Shown here: one piece after another, positions 45,724 to 53,633 of the stretch
How positions within the stretch are numbered: position 1 is the stretch's first letter
Layout of the letters: every line of letters begins with the position of its first letter
Assembly: GCF_000424465.1 (NCBI RefSeq)
Contig: NZ_KE384198.1
Location: 80,774 to 144,773, forward strand
Direction of reading: 5' to 3'
Origin: Butyrivibrio hungatei NK4A153
Lineage (GTDB): Bacteria > Bacillota > Clostridia > Lachnospirales > Lachnospiraceae
Length of the DNA: 64,000 nt
The notes under the pieces: generated by a model
The model's database searches: none
Told to the model about the DNA's origin: nothing
What the model saw: only the letters and a program-made list of their open reading frames with translations
Program-made: the position numbers and the translations under genes

Positions 45724-46739
45724 ATGATTCCCTCTTTTTTATTTTTTATCCGCAAAAGAAAATTTAAAAAAGCAGCCAACTTATACCTTATTGCAAACCA
45801 TAACACTTTCTTTTTCAGATCAAAATACTCAAATTTCGGATTTTCAATAGTATCTCTAAATCCTGTTCTTAGATTCACCAGATACTTTACATCTTTTACA
45901 CCTATTCGTCCCATTGTGCTCAATATCTTATACATCGAGTGTAAGCCAATAAAATCAATTAAAGCCCTCTGCGATGATTTATCTATATATTCACTAATAA
46001 TTTCAAGACATTGATCATAAAACTTAATATATTTCTCTTTTCCCACTTGTTCTCTTGAAGCTGATTGACTACGCATTCTGTAATTATATAGTGCTCTTGG
46101 AGAAAAATATGCGTTATGTACATATCGCAAATAGTTAATATTAAAATCCAAATCTTCTCCAAATGACAACTTCTCAGGAAACAAAATATTGTTATCAATA
46201 ATAATAGGCAGATTATACATTCTGCCCCATACTGTCCCAAAATATCTGCTACTTTCACCACAAAACTCAACGCCAAACAGTTTTAACATGAGCTTATCTT
46301 TTTTTTCTATTTTTCCATTGATCACATTTTCGAACCAATTAAACTTTTCTTTGTTATCTGCACTATCAACTTCGCAATGATTACAAATAGCCAAATTACA
46401 ATCACTATTTTTTTTCATCAGTTCTACAAGTGTTTCAACATATCCGTTTTCCACATAGTCATCACCATCTACAAATATTATCCACTTACCGCTTGCTTTA
46501 CTGATTCCCAGATTTCTGGCTGCAGAAACCCCTTTATTTTCAGTATGATATACTGCTATATTTTTATATTTCTTCTCATATTCATCTATAATCTGCTCTG
46601 TACCGTCACTGGAACCGTCATCAACAATAATTATCTCGATTTCAGAGTAGGTCTGATTTACAATGCTATCAATGCATTTATCTATATATTCCTTAATGTT
46701 ATAAACAGGAACTACAACGCTTACAATTTCTCCCATCAT
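45720..46739 (-). CDS. Family 2 glycosyltransferase
   Basis: The 339-residue protein carries VSVVVPVYNIKEYIDKCIDSIVNQTY, DDGSSDGTEQI and DGDDYVENGYV, the usual GT2 set. It is similar in layout to the next gene but not a close copy. The ribosome binding site before the ATG ATG pair is weak. It belongs to the polysaccharide cluster, downstream of licD. Confidence 0.93.
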   Translation of the reverse strand: MMGEIVSVVVPVYNIKEYIDKCIDSIVNQTYSEIEIIIVDDGSSDGTEQIIDEYEKKYKNIAVYHTENKGVSAARNLGISKASGKWIIFVDGDDYVENGYVETLVELMKKNSDCNLAICNHCEVDSADNKEKFNWFENVINGKIEKKDKLMLKLFGVEFCGESSRYFGTVWGRMYNLPIIIDNNILFPEKLSFGEDLDFNINYLRYVHNAYFSPRALYNYRMRSQSASREQVGKEKYIKFYDQCLEIISEYIDKSSQRALIDFIGLHSMYKILSTMGRIGVKDVKYLVNLRTGFRDTIENPKFEYFDLKKKVLWFAIRYKLAAFLNFLLRIKNKKEGII

Positions 46740-46765
46740 AATTTACCCATATATGTTATTTTTCC

Positions 46766-47581
46766 TTATTCAACAAATTCCATAGGATGAGTTTCTTTTT
46801 TGGCAGGAGGAACTTCCCAATCCCCATACAATTGAGTCAGGTATATTTCAAAATCATTCACTCCATTGACGCTCATATCTTCAAACTTATACTGTTTAAG
46901 TGGAAAAAAAACATCTGCCTTAAATAGCTCTCTTTCTCCTTGCATGCCAATATAATTGATAAAATAATCTGCATTCTTGCTACTCAGACTTCTAAGTTCT
47001 GTATCAAGCTTATCTCTCCACTTGGAACCATCTATCGAAAACAAACCATATGTCCTCTTTAAAACCGAAAGAATCATTCTCTGATATAATGGTCTTCCGG
47101 GTCTGGAAAGATTGATTTTTTCAAAAAAGCCCAAATGATACATGAATCTGTAAAACTGAAGTTTGCAATACTCTGTTTTCTGCCTTATCTTACCCTTAGG
47201 AAATCCGTCGATGGGATAAATATCAATCCAGACATTTTCTACTCTTTTATCTATACTTCCAAGTCGACGTACAGAATATTCTTCATTTACAACATGCATA
47301 AAATAATAATGATGGGTTTTATTATTACGAAATGTATTTAATCTGAACGGGTGCTCAAGTTCTTTTTCAGCGATAGTTGCAAACTTATCATAGTCTGCCC
47401 TAAGCATTCCAATATCGATGTCATCATCCCAAGGAATAAAACCGTGATGGCGCACTGCACCAAGCATGGATCCACCTATCAGGAAGTAGCTGATATCATG
47501 CTGCTTACAGAGTTTATCTATCTCTTTTAATATGCCTAATTCAATTTTTTGAATCTCGCTTTTATCGTTCATTTTACTCAC
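46766..47581 (-). CDS. LicD family phosphotransferase
   Basis: The 271-residue protein has the LicD core YFLIGGSMLGAVRHHGFIPWDDDIDIGML, a nucleotidyltransferase-like active site with the DDDID acids, and VWIDIYPIDGFPKG. Relatives move phosphocholine or other phospho-groups to surface glycans. Start is GTG (47581) or ATG three codons later (47572). A strong promoter lies 33 nt upstream, so licD probably begins the main transcript of the cluster. Confidence 0.92.
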   Translation of the reverse strand: MSKMNDKSEIQKIELGILKEIDKLCKQHDISYFLIGGSMLGAVRHHGFIPWDDDIDIGMLRADYDKFATIAEKELEHPFRLNTFRNNKTHHYYFMHVVNEEYSVRRLGSIDKRVENVWIDIYPIDGFPKGKIRQKTEYCKLQFYRFMYHLGFFEKINLSRPGRPLYQRMILSVLKRTYGLFSIDGSKWRDKLDTELRSLSSKNADYFINYIGMQGERELFKADVFFPLKQYKFEDMSVNGVNDFEIYLTQLYGDWEVPPAKKETHPMEFVE

Positions 47582-47613
47582 AATGCCCCAAAATCACATA
47601 AACACTCAAATAA

Positions 47614-47642
47614 ATTATAATCTATATCTAGTACTTTGTCAT
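47614..47642 (-). promoter_or_regulatory. Promoter of the licD-to-tupA cluster
   Basis: ATGACA (minus strand, 47637-47642), 17 nt, TATAAT (47614-47619). It directly follows the terminator at 47651-47677 and is nearly identical to the promoter at 48684-48712. Confidence 0.8.
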
Positions 47643-47650
47643 AGGGAAAA

Positions 47651-47677
47651 GGCGTAGATTTTGTGTCTATCTACGCC
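47651..47677 (-). terminator. Intrinsic terminator of the FkbM gene
   Basis: GGCGTAGAT pairs perfectly with ATCTACGCC around a 9-nt loop, then the minus strand reads TTTTCCCTATGACA, leading straight into the next promoter. It lies 17 nt past the FkbM stop. Confidence 0.85.
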
Positions 47678-47693
47678 AAAAACACACTTATTA

Positions 47694-48596
47694 TTAAACA
47701 GCATATAAAACAGTTTCCACATTACTCTTGCTATGATGTCTTACATATAGCTTATATTCAGGAACCAACTCATGAACAAGCTCTATAAGACGTACCATAT
47801 CCCGATCAGAATGGTACAAACATATAGCTAACTTAGGTTTGTTCCTAACTATTAGTTCCCTTGCGCCGCGCAATGCATCCCACTCCGAACCTTCTATATC
47901 CATTTTTATAAAGCTGACATCTTTACATTCTTCAAAACTATCCAGATTCATTACTTTGATCTTATCCGTTGCATTTTCTTCATCATCGACTATCCTTGCT
48001 GTCACTCCGCTGGCATTGAATAGAAGCACTTCATTTTTATCCGATAATCCTTGCTGTATCAATTTTATATTCGAACGTTTACCATAAAACTTGCTCAACA
48101 ATGAATAATTGTTTTCTTCCGGCTCGAATGCATATATTTTTCTAATATTAACCTTTTGTTTCTTTGCTTCGTCAAGCAACTGTTGAATTGTATCTCCGGT
48201 ATATGCACCGCCGTCCACAAATATTTCGCCATCTTTAAGATGTATCAATTCAGAAACAAAGTATTGGTCGTTTTCTGAAAACAATTCATTTGGAATAGGG
48301 GTTCGTTTTGTACGATAATCTATACAAGCCGATAATACTTTGCAAGATTTTTCATCAGCCAGATAACTCATAACATTTTCCAAGCGCCCTTTTACTTCCC
48401 TATCAGAAAAAAATTCTTGAGACTGTAACATCTGACTTGTCGGATTATTACGTTGATTAGCATCATTGCTATGAGAAATCAAAAAATTAATTCTTCGAGT
48501 TATTCCCTTCTCTTTTAACCATACCAATAATCTAAATGTAAGATAATGTCGTTGCATGCAATGGTATACTGATTTAACTATTTTTCCAATTGACAT
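47694..48596 (-). CDS. FkbM family methyltransferase
   Basis: The 300-residue protein has the SAM-binding motif EIFVDGGAYTGDTIQQLL, the acidic EPEENNYSLL stretch and the FkbM signature SFIKMDIEGSEWDALRGARELI. It probably O-methylates a sugar of the surface polymer. GTGGAG lies 6 nt before the ATG at 48596, so a frame reaching 48641 is not used. It has its own promoter and terminator, unlike the rest of the cluster. Confidence 0.92.
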   Translation of the reverse strand: MSIGKIVKSVYHCMQRHYLTFRLLVWLKEKGITRRINFLISHSNDANQRNNPTSQMLQSQEFFSDREVKGRLENVMSYLADEKSCKVLSACIDYRTKRTPIPNELFSENDQYFVSELIHLKDGEIFVDGGAYTGDTIQQLLDEAKKQKVNIRKIYAFEPEENNYSLLSKFYGKRSNIKLIQQGLSDKNEVLLFNASGVTARIVDDEENATDKIKVMNLDSFEECKDVSFIKMDIEGSEWDALRGARELIVRNKPKLAICLYHSDRDMVRLIELVHELVPEYKLYVRHHSKSNVETVLYAV

Positions 48597-48683
48597 ATTA
48601 TTCTCCACATAATCATAGTTTAATTCTGTCAAAATACTCAAAAATAGCGTTCTAAACTCTCATTAATCCCAAATTTCATAATA

Positions 48684-48712
48684 ATTATAATCTATATATA
48701 GTATTTTGTCAT
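48684..48712 (-). promoter_or_regulatory. Promoter of the FkbM gene
   Basis: ATGACA (48707-48712), 17 nt, TATAAT (48684-48689) on the minus strand. The sequence between the boxes differs from the 47614 promoter at only a few bases. Confidence 0.8.
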
Positions 48713-48721
48713 AGAAAAAGA

Positions 48722-48758
48722 CGCAGATTTTGTACCCATTCTTACACCAATCTGCGCC
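48722..48758. repeat. 37-bp hairpin repeat, left copy
   Basis: CGCAGATTTTG...CAATCTGCGCC is identical at 48722-48758 and 49996-50032. The ends pair (GCAGATT / AATCTGC) and the minus strand runs on into CTTTTTC, so it can act as a terminator. The two copies bracket the Rpn gene together with its leader. Confidence 0.85.
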
Positions 48759-48786
48759 CTTGATATTTCTTTTTTCATACTACAAA

Positions 48787-48914
48787 AAATCTTAAGATTT
48801 TTCGACGGTATTTCTTAAGATTTATCTGATATCATTGAAAAAGTCGGCAGTCTTTCAACGACAATTCCAAGCCGATTCATGGCAAATTGCCAATTCTATT
48901 TTTTCTATGAAAGG
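48787..48914 (+). other. Structured leader element, copy B, before the Rpn gene
   Basis: Hairpin 1 is 48787-48823 (same 11-bp stem as copy A, 15-nt loop with TTCGACGGTA). Hairpin 2 is 48833-48860 (CATTGAAA / TTTCAACG, loop AAGTCGGCAGTC). Hairpin 3 is 48880-48892 (TGGCA-AAT-TGCCA). GAAAGG ends the element 10 nt before the ATG. The spacers of 9 and 19 nt between hairpins are the same as in copy A. Several stem pairs differ from copy A in both partners. Confidence 0.8.
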
Positions 48915-48924
48915 AAATATCTAA

Positions 48925-49773
48925 ATGACCAAGTCAAAAGACGAATCTAATAAACTCACCTATGAAACTGCTACAGGCGAAATCGAATTCACTCTCATGA
49001 GCGATATGATGTTCCATTACGTCATGCAAAATTCTAAAACCGCATTAACAGGTCTTGTATGTGCCCTAAAAGGACTGTCTCCCGATGATGTACAAGATAT
49101 CCTTGTCGAGAATCCAATCGACCTTAACAGCGCGGGAAAAGAAACAATCATGGATATAAAGCTAACTCTCAACAACAATGAGATTCTCAATATCGAGCTC
49201 CAGGTATATCCCGATAAGTATTGGATATCACGCTCAATACTCTATCTATGCAGAGTATATGACAATATTGGCAGCGGTGATAATTATTCTCTCATCAAAC
49301 CTACAACGCTATTCTGCATCACGGATCAGACGCTCATCCCAAAAGCAGCAAAAGAATTCTATGCCAGATACCGTCTTACCAATATCAAAAACCACCACTT
49401 ATATACTGATAAATTCGGTATAAATGTGCTACAATTAAACCACACAGACCTTGCTACACAAGAAGATATCAACCACAATCTTGTGTACTGGGCGAATCTT
49501 TTTAAAGCAACTACTTGGGAAGAATTTAAAAAACTTGCCAAGAATCATCCTGATATTGAGGAGGTAGGTAACATGATCTTCGAACTAAATTATGACAATC
49601 AGGCTAAAGAACTTCTTGAAGGCCAGCGCCGTTACAGAGAGCAGATGAATTCACAGTATACCGCCGGCTATACTGATGCGGAAGAAAAATACGAAAATGA
49701 GATCGTAAAATTACAAGCAGAACTTAAAACATTACAAGAAGAGCTTGAAAAATACAAAAGCACAAATAAATAA
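48925..49773 (+). CDS. Rpn/PD-(D/E)XK nuclease family protein (putative transposase-like)
   Basis: The 282-residue protein matches the Rpn group: TYETATGEIEFTLMSDMMFHYVMQN at the start, then TIMDIKLTLNNNEILNIELQVYPDKYWISRSILYLCRVYD, where D, E and Q of the nuclease core are present. The end is a coiled coil (EEKYENEIVKLQAELKTLQEEL). Relatives in E. coli promote RecA-independent recombination. Its start is set by GAAAGG in the structured leader. The gene plus leader lies between two identical 37-bp hairpin repeats. Confidence 0.88.
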   Translation: MTKSKDESNKLTYETATGEIEFTLMSDMMFHYVMQNSKTALTGLVCALKGLSPDDVQDILVENPIDLNSAGKETIMDIKLTLNNNEILNIELQVYPDKYWISRSILYLCRVYDNIGSGDNYSLIKPTTLFCITDQTLIPKAAKEFYARYRLTNIKNHHLYTDKFGINVLQLNHTDLATQEDINHNLVYWANLFKATTWEEFKKLAKNHPDIEEVGNMIFELNYDNQAKELLEGQRRYREQMNSQYTAGYTDAEEKYENEIVKLQAELKTLQEELEKYKSTNK

Positions 49774-49995
49774 AATTCCGGGCTGAATTGTTCTTTACAA
49801 TTCAGCCCTTTTCATAAAAATTCGCGTATTTCGATACCATTTATAGTCACATCAGATGTCTTGGAACCTTATCTCTTTTTATCATTCTATTCTCCAAAAA
49901 TGTAGAATTCTACACTTTTTCTCATTAAAAAAGCCAAAACAGTAAAAACTAATAAGAAAAATTGTAGAATTCTACATTATTTCTTATTAAAAAAG

Positions 49996-50032
49996 CGCAG
50001 ATTTTGTACCCATTCTTACACCAATCTGCGCC
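49996..50032 (-). terminator. 37-bp hairpin repeat, right copy; terminator of the XRE gene
   Basis: Identical to 48722-48758. On the minus strand it lies 21 nt past the XRE stop and ends GCGCTTTTTTAATAAG, a good terminator. Confidence 0.85.
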
Positions 50033-50053
50033 TTTCTCTTCTCTATTCTCTTA

Positions 50054-50257
50054 TCAATCTTCCGTAAACTCGAACAACTCCTCAACGGTAACGCCAAAGA
50101 CCTTGGCAATGTCCATCGCAAGCTTAAGCGACGGGTTATATTTGCCGTTTTCAAGGTGGACGATTGTTTCGCGTCTTGCGCCGACCATCTCGGCGAGCTC
50201 ACTTTGCTTGTAACCTGCTTTTTCGCGATATTCTTTTACCTTAGTGATAAGTGCCAT
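50054..50257 (-). CDS. Small XRE-family regulator
   Basis: This 67-residue protein is almost all helix-turn-helix: VKEYREKAGYKQSELAEMVGARRETIVHLENGKYNPSLKLAMDIAKVFGVTVEELFEF. Such mini-regulators commonly accompany a membrane protein gene, as here, where it follows by 4 nt. It probably represses its own operon through the palindromes upstream of the membrane gene. Confidence 0.93.
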   Translation of the reverse strand: MALITKVKEYREKAGYKQSELAEMVGARRETIVHLENGKYNPSLKLAMDIAKVFGVTVEELFEFTED

Positions 50258-50261
50258 GGGC

Positions 50262-50684
50262 TTATTCTCCTTTTTTATCGATGGCAGAATACAGGATAAC
50301 TCTCACGATTGAAACAACTACAAGTGAGATTACGAGGATCCAACCGATAACATCAGTTCCAAAAGCTTCAGTATGTCCTACTATTGCAGCCGTAAAAGCA
50401 AGTGCGACCATGATAACAGCCATAATCTTATAGCAAATAGCATTGCATTTGTTTAAGTTTCTCTCTGCAAGCTCGTCAAAGCATTCCTTCTTATACTTTC
50501 TTTCTCTTGAATAGAGCATGTAATAAAAAACTGCAAGAAAAACGCCGACAGAACTTTGAATCATAGAGTACGACTCCTTATAATCTGTTCTTGCCCACAT
50601 CCAGAAATATACCGCAATGGCAATATTTCTAACCACCTTTGAAACCAAAATATCTCTCAATGTTACTTTCCTGTTCTTGTTCAT
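50262..50684 (-). CDS. Small membrane protein of an XRE pair (DUF2178-like)
   Basis: The 140-residue protein has four hydrophobic segments: IAIAVYFWMW, SSVGVFLAVFYYMLY, ICYKIMAVIMVALAFTAAIV and VIGWILVISLVVVSIVRVILY. A basic loop lies in the middle. It resembles DUF2178-type partners of mini-XRE regulators; I am not certain of the family. GGAGG precedes the ATG closely. Confidence 0.85.
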   Translation of the reverse strand: MNKNRKVTLRDILVSKVVRNIAIAVYFWMWARTDYKESYSMIQSSVGVFLAVFYYMLYSRERKYKKECFDELAERNLNKCNAICYKIMAVIMVALAFTAAIVGHTEAFGTDVIGWILVISLVVVSIVRVILYSAIDKKGE

Positions 50685-50705
50685 TTCATGCCTCCATAAT
50701 ACAAA

Positions 50706-50790
50706 AGTGATATATTTATAACTCGATTTGATGTTATAAATATATCACTCACATTTTCTCAAGTCAATATAAAAGTGAAAAATATTTCAC
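50706..50790 (-). promoter_or_regulatory. Promoter with overlapping palindromic operators
   Basis: The minus strand has TTGACT (50762-50767), 17 nt, TATATT (50739-50744). The -10 lies inside the right arm of a perfect 17-bp inverted repeat (50706-50722 with 50733-50749). A second small palindrome, GTGAAA-AATA-TTTCAC (50775-50790), flanks the -35. Both are likely binding sites for the XRE product. Confidence 0.7.
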
Positions 50791-50831
50791 ATTAGTTTTC
50801 CATCCACTATGCCGCGCACAAATCCAATCTA

Positions 50832-51338
50832 TCAGAACCCTTCCATCCTGCGCTTCTTCCTGAGGATTATCCTCTTCTCTGCACCTTCCCACTCGGCACG
50901 CTCGTTCTCTGTTTTTATATTTATCCCGTAGGGAACCAGAACCGGAGTGTCATCATCATCTATGCACACCTCTGTCAGATACGCTCTGTTAAGGACGTGC
51001 CGCATACCGTTTCGCCTGTCCTCAACGTAAGTATCAACCCGTATTTCCATCGAAGTCCTGCCAACATATGTTATCTTTCCGATTATAACGAGTATATCAT
51101 CGAGCTTCGCGCCCTGCTTGAACTGCATGTTGTCGACAGCCGCTGTGATAACGGGATTACCGGAATGCCGCAATGCAACTGTTCGCGCAACTTCATCTAT
51201 CCACGACATAAGTTTGCCGCCAAAAAGCCTTTTTTCGCTGTTAATATCACTGTATTCAACTACTTTGGTCCACTCTGTGACCGAATCTTCTACATTCTTC
51301 TTATCTATCTGATGATCTACATGAAAAACTTTACCCAT
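50832..51338 (-). CDS. Acyl-CoA thioesterase, hotdog fold
   Basis: The 168-residue protein has the hotdog active-site helix FGGKLMSWIDEVARTVALRHSG with the catalytic Asp/Glu region and the strand VGRTSMEIRVDTYVED. It resembles YciA/ACOT enzymes that split acyl-CoA into acid and CoA. AGGAAAGGGCG precedes the ATG. It is monocistronic as far as can be seen. Confidence 0.9.
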   Translation of the reverse strand: MGKVFHVDHQIDKKNVEDSVTEWTKVVEYSDINSEKRLFGGKLMSWIDEVARTVALRHSGNPVITAAVDNMQFKQGAKLDDILVIIGKITYVGRTSMEIRVDTYVEDRRNGMRHVLNRAYLTEVCIDDDDTPVLVPYGINIKTENERAEWEGAEKRIILRKKRRMEGF

Positions 51339-51408
51339 ACGCCCTTTCCTCCTAGATTTTTTGTTACTATTAATTTTACCTCAAATACACTGACGTTTCT
51401 ATCACATT

Positions 51409-51438
51409 TTGACACGCACACTCAGTCGCTGATAAGAT
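51409..51438 (+). promoter_or_regulatory. Possible promoter of the glycosyltransferase at 51477
   Basis: TTGACA (51409-51414), 18 nt, TAAGAT (51433-51438), 38 nt before the start codon. Confidence 0.5.
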
Positions 51439-51476
51439 AGTTTGTAGAATTTAATTCAATTCAGAAGGGAAAAGAA

Positions 51477-52505
51477 ATGTCACAGCCCAATATCAGTGTA
51501 ATCATCCCGGTTTATAACACCGCCAAATATATGGACGAATGCCTTGAAAGCGTACTCACACAGACTTTCAAGGAGTTTGAGGTAATCCTCGTTGACGACG
51601 GTTCCACAGACGGCGTAAGTCCTGCAAAGTGCGACGAATATGCCGCAAAAGACGATCGCGTCATCGCAGTCCACAAGGCTAACGGCGGTCTCATATCCGC
51701 CTGGACTGAAGGGGTTAAAAGAGCCCGCGCAGACTATCTTTGTTTCATCGACAGTGACGACTGGATTGACACCGATATGTTCGAGAAACTCTATGCCCTC
51801 ACCGATCCTTCTTTTTCCGACAGCGAGATAATCTCAGGAAACTATATTGTTGAGAAAAATAATGAGAGAAGAAAAGAAACTCAGGGGCTTGCACCCGGCG
51901 TATACACAGGAGACTCCCTTGATAAGATAAAAGAGAACCTTCTTGGAAACGAAGTTCGTCCCATTACCATGTCAAGATGCATGAAGCTCACATCCAGAAA
52001 GCTTCTTCTTGATAACATCAAGTATTGCAACACCTCGATTGTAATGGCCGAAGACGTAAATATAATGCTTCCCACCATCTGCGATGCCAAAAGACTTGTT
52101 ATAGCAAAAGACAGCTATTTTTACCACTATAGACTTATCAGCGATTCAATGGCACACGGCCACAGTCAAAAGCTCTTGTCAAACCTTGAGCTCAACGACA
52201 AGACTTTCAAGGAAATCCTTAGGGATAAAAAAATATCTACCGCGGAAATACAGGTAGACCGTGAATTTGTCATAATGCTCTTTGTTGCCATGAAGATTGA
52301 GCTTCGCCACAGAGCTCCGAATGTAACGGAAAGAGTACGCTCTATTTTCCTACGGGATGATATCCGCAAAAAAATAATGTCCACACATGTAGACATTTCT
52401 TCAAAAGCTAACAAGCTCTTATATTTTTGCATGAAGCACCCTGTTTTCCCTGTAGTATGGGCTACGCGCTTCATTCTTTTAACCTATGACAAAAGAACCA
52501 ACTAA
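51477..52505 (+). CDS. Family 2 glycosyltransferase
   Basis: The 342-residue protein has ISVIIPVYNTAKYMDECLESVLTQTF, DDGSTDGVSP and FIDSDDWIDTDMF. It is less AT-rich than the glycosyltransferases of the 40-48 kb cluster and lies on the opposite strand, so it was probably not acquired with them. AGAAGGGA precedes the ATG. Acceptor and sugar are unknown. Confidence 0.93.
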   Translation: MSQPNISVIIPVYNTAKYMDECLESVLTQTFKEFEVILVDDGSTDGVSPAKCDEYAAKDDRVIAVHKANGGLISAWTEGVKRARADYLCFIDSDDWIDTDMFEKLYALTDPSFSDSEIISGNYIVEKNNERRKETQGLAPGVYTGDSLDKIKENLLGNEVRPITMSRCMKLTSRKLLLDNIKYCNTSIVMAEDVNIMLPTICDAKRLVIAKDSYFYHYRLISDSMAHGHSQKLLSNLELNDKTFKEILRDKKISTAEIQVDREFVIMLFVAMKIELRHRAPNVTERVRSIFLRDDIRKKIMSTHVDISSKANKLLYFCMKHPVFPVVWATRFILLTYDKRTN

Positions 52506-52564
52506 AACTCTTGGGATATGTACTAAATGCGACATAACCTCGCAAGTGCTCACTTACGAAAAGA

Positions 52565-52606
52565 AAAGCTGCCACTTTAGTATCAGATACTATAAATGAC
52601 AGCTTT
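52565..52606 (+). terminator. Terminator between convergent glycosyltransferase and sugar transferase genes
   Basis: AAGCTGCCACTTTAGTATC pairs imperfectly with GATACTATAAATGACAGCTT, followed by TGATTTTTATT on the plus strand. The minus strand also has a T-rich tail (TTTTCTTTTCG), so it probably serves both genes. Confidence 0.75.
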
Positions 52607-52637
52607 GATTTTTATTATTCTCTTTTGCCCGATAATC

Positions 52638-53339
52638 TCAATAAGCTCCGTCCTGTCCAAATACCGCGGGGAATGTTCTGATGATAAGCTCTATATCCTT
52701 CTTTATACTCATGTCCTGAATATATTTAAGATCAAGCTCTACCCATTGATCCCACTTAATCTTGGCTCTGCCGCACACCTGCCAATAACAGGTAAGACCG
52801 GGCTTAACGATGAGCCTCTGCTTCTCATAAGCGTTGCACTCTTCCATCTGTTCGTAAAGAATCGGCCTTGGGCCTACAACACTCATATCGCCCTTAATTA
52901 TGTTAAACAGCTGAGGCAACTCATCGATCGAATATCTTCTTATGAATTTTCCAACGTGAGTTACTCTCGGATCGTCTTTGATCTTAAAAGCATGTCCCGT
53001 CTGCTCGTTCTGTTCCTGCATCTTCTCAAACAGATCTTCCGCATTCTTGTACATACTTCTAAATTTATAAATCGTAAAGCTCTTCATATCTTTACCCGCT
53101 CTTTGCTGGGTAAAGAAAATCGGACCTCCGTCTTCAACGAAAATAGCAATTGCAGTTAAAAGGAAAACCGGAGACAGTAAAATAAGCGCCACGCATGCAG
53201 CTACCACATCAAAAACTCTTTTGACCCACTTATAGATATTTGCTTTGTGATCGTAAATCTCCCAATAGTTTAGTTCAATAATCTTTCTGCCTTTGAAATT
53301 TACGACTCTGTCAGCCGTAACTACATTCGTTCTCGCCAT
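52638..53339 (-). CDS. Priming sugar transferase (undecaprenyl-phosphate hexose phosphotransferase)
   Basis: This 233-residue enzyme starts a surface polysaccharide by putting a sugar-phosphate on undecaprenyl phosphate. It has the membrane segment VFDVVAACVALILLSPVFLL, then PIFFTQQRAGKDMKSFTIYKFRSM, RRYSIDELPQLFNIIKGDMSVVGPRP and KPGLTCYWQVCGR, the whole bacterial sugar transferase signature. The ATG at 53339 follows GAGGGGA. It may prime the polymer made by the cluster at 40-48 kb. The 294-bp gap 53340-53633 is AT-rich, with nothing else recognised. Confidence 0.94.
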   Translation of the reverse strand: MARTNVVTADRVVNFKGRKIIELNYWEIYDHKANIYKWVKRVFDVVAACVALILLSPVFLLTAIAIFVEDGGPIFFTQQRAGKDMKSFTIYKFRSMYKNAEDLFEKMQEQNEQTGHAFKIKDDPRVTHVGKFIRRYSIDELPQLFNIIKGDMSVVGPRPILYEQMEECNAYEKQRLIVKPGLTCYWQVCGRAKIKWDQWVELDLKYIQDMSIKKDIELIIRTFPAVFGQDGAY

Positions 53340-53633
53340 ATCGTCCCCTCTCGTGACTATGTTTATAAGGAACAATTACCATCAGTATATGTACCCAATT
53401 GATGTATCGGCATTTAGGCATAATTATTTTATAGAAAATTAGTATATTTTTTAAATAATTTTAGCGCAAAGATTGTTGTTACCTTTATCATCAACAACTT
53501 TATTATAAACTAAATAATGCACATTGTCACAAGAAAGCGCAGAAATATCTGCTATTTTATAAAAGTTTAATCATATTATTACAGTATTTCGCTGATATTT
53601 GAATTGATATACCGGCGAAACCCTACGCATTTA

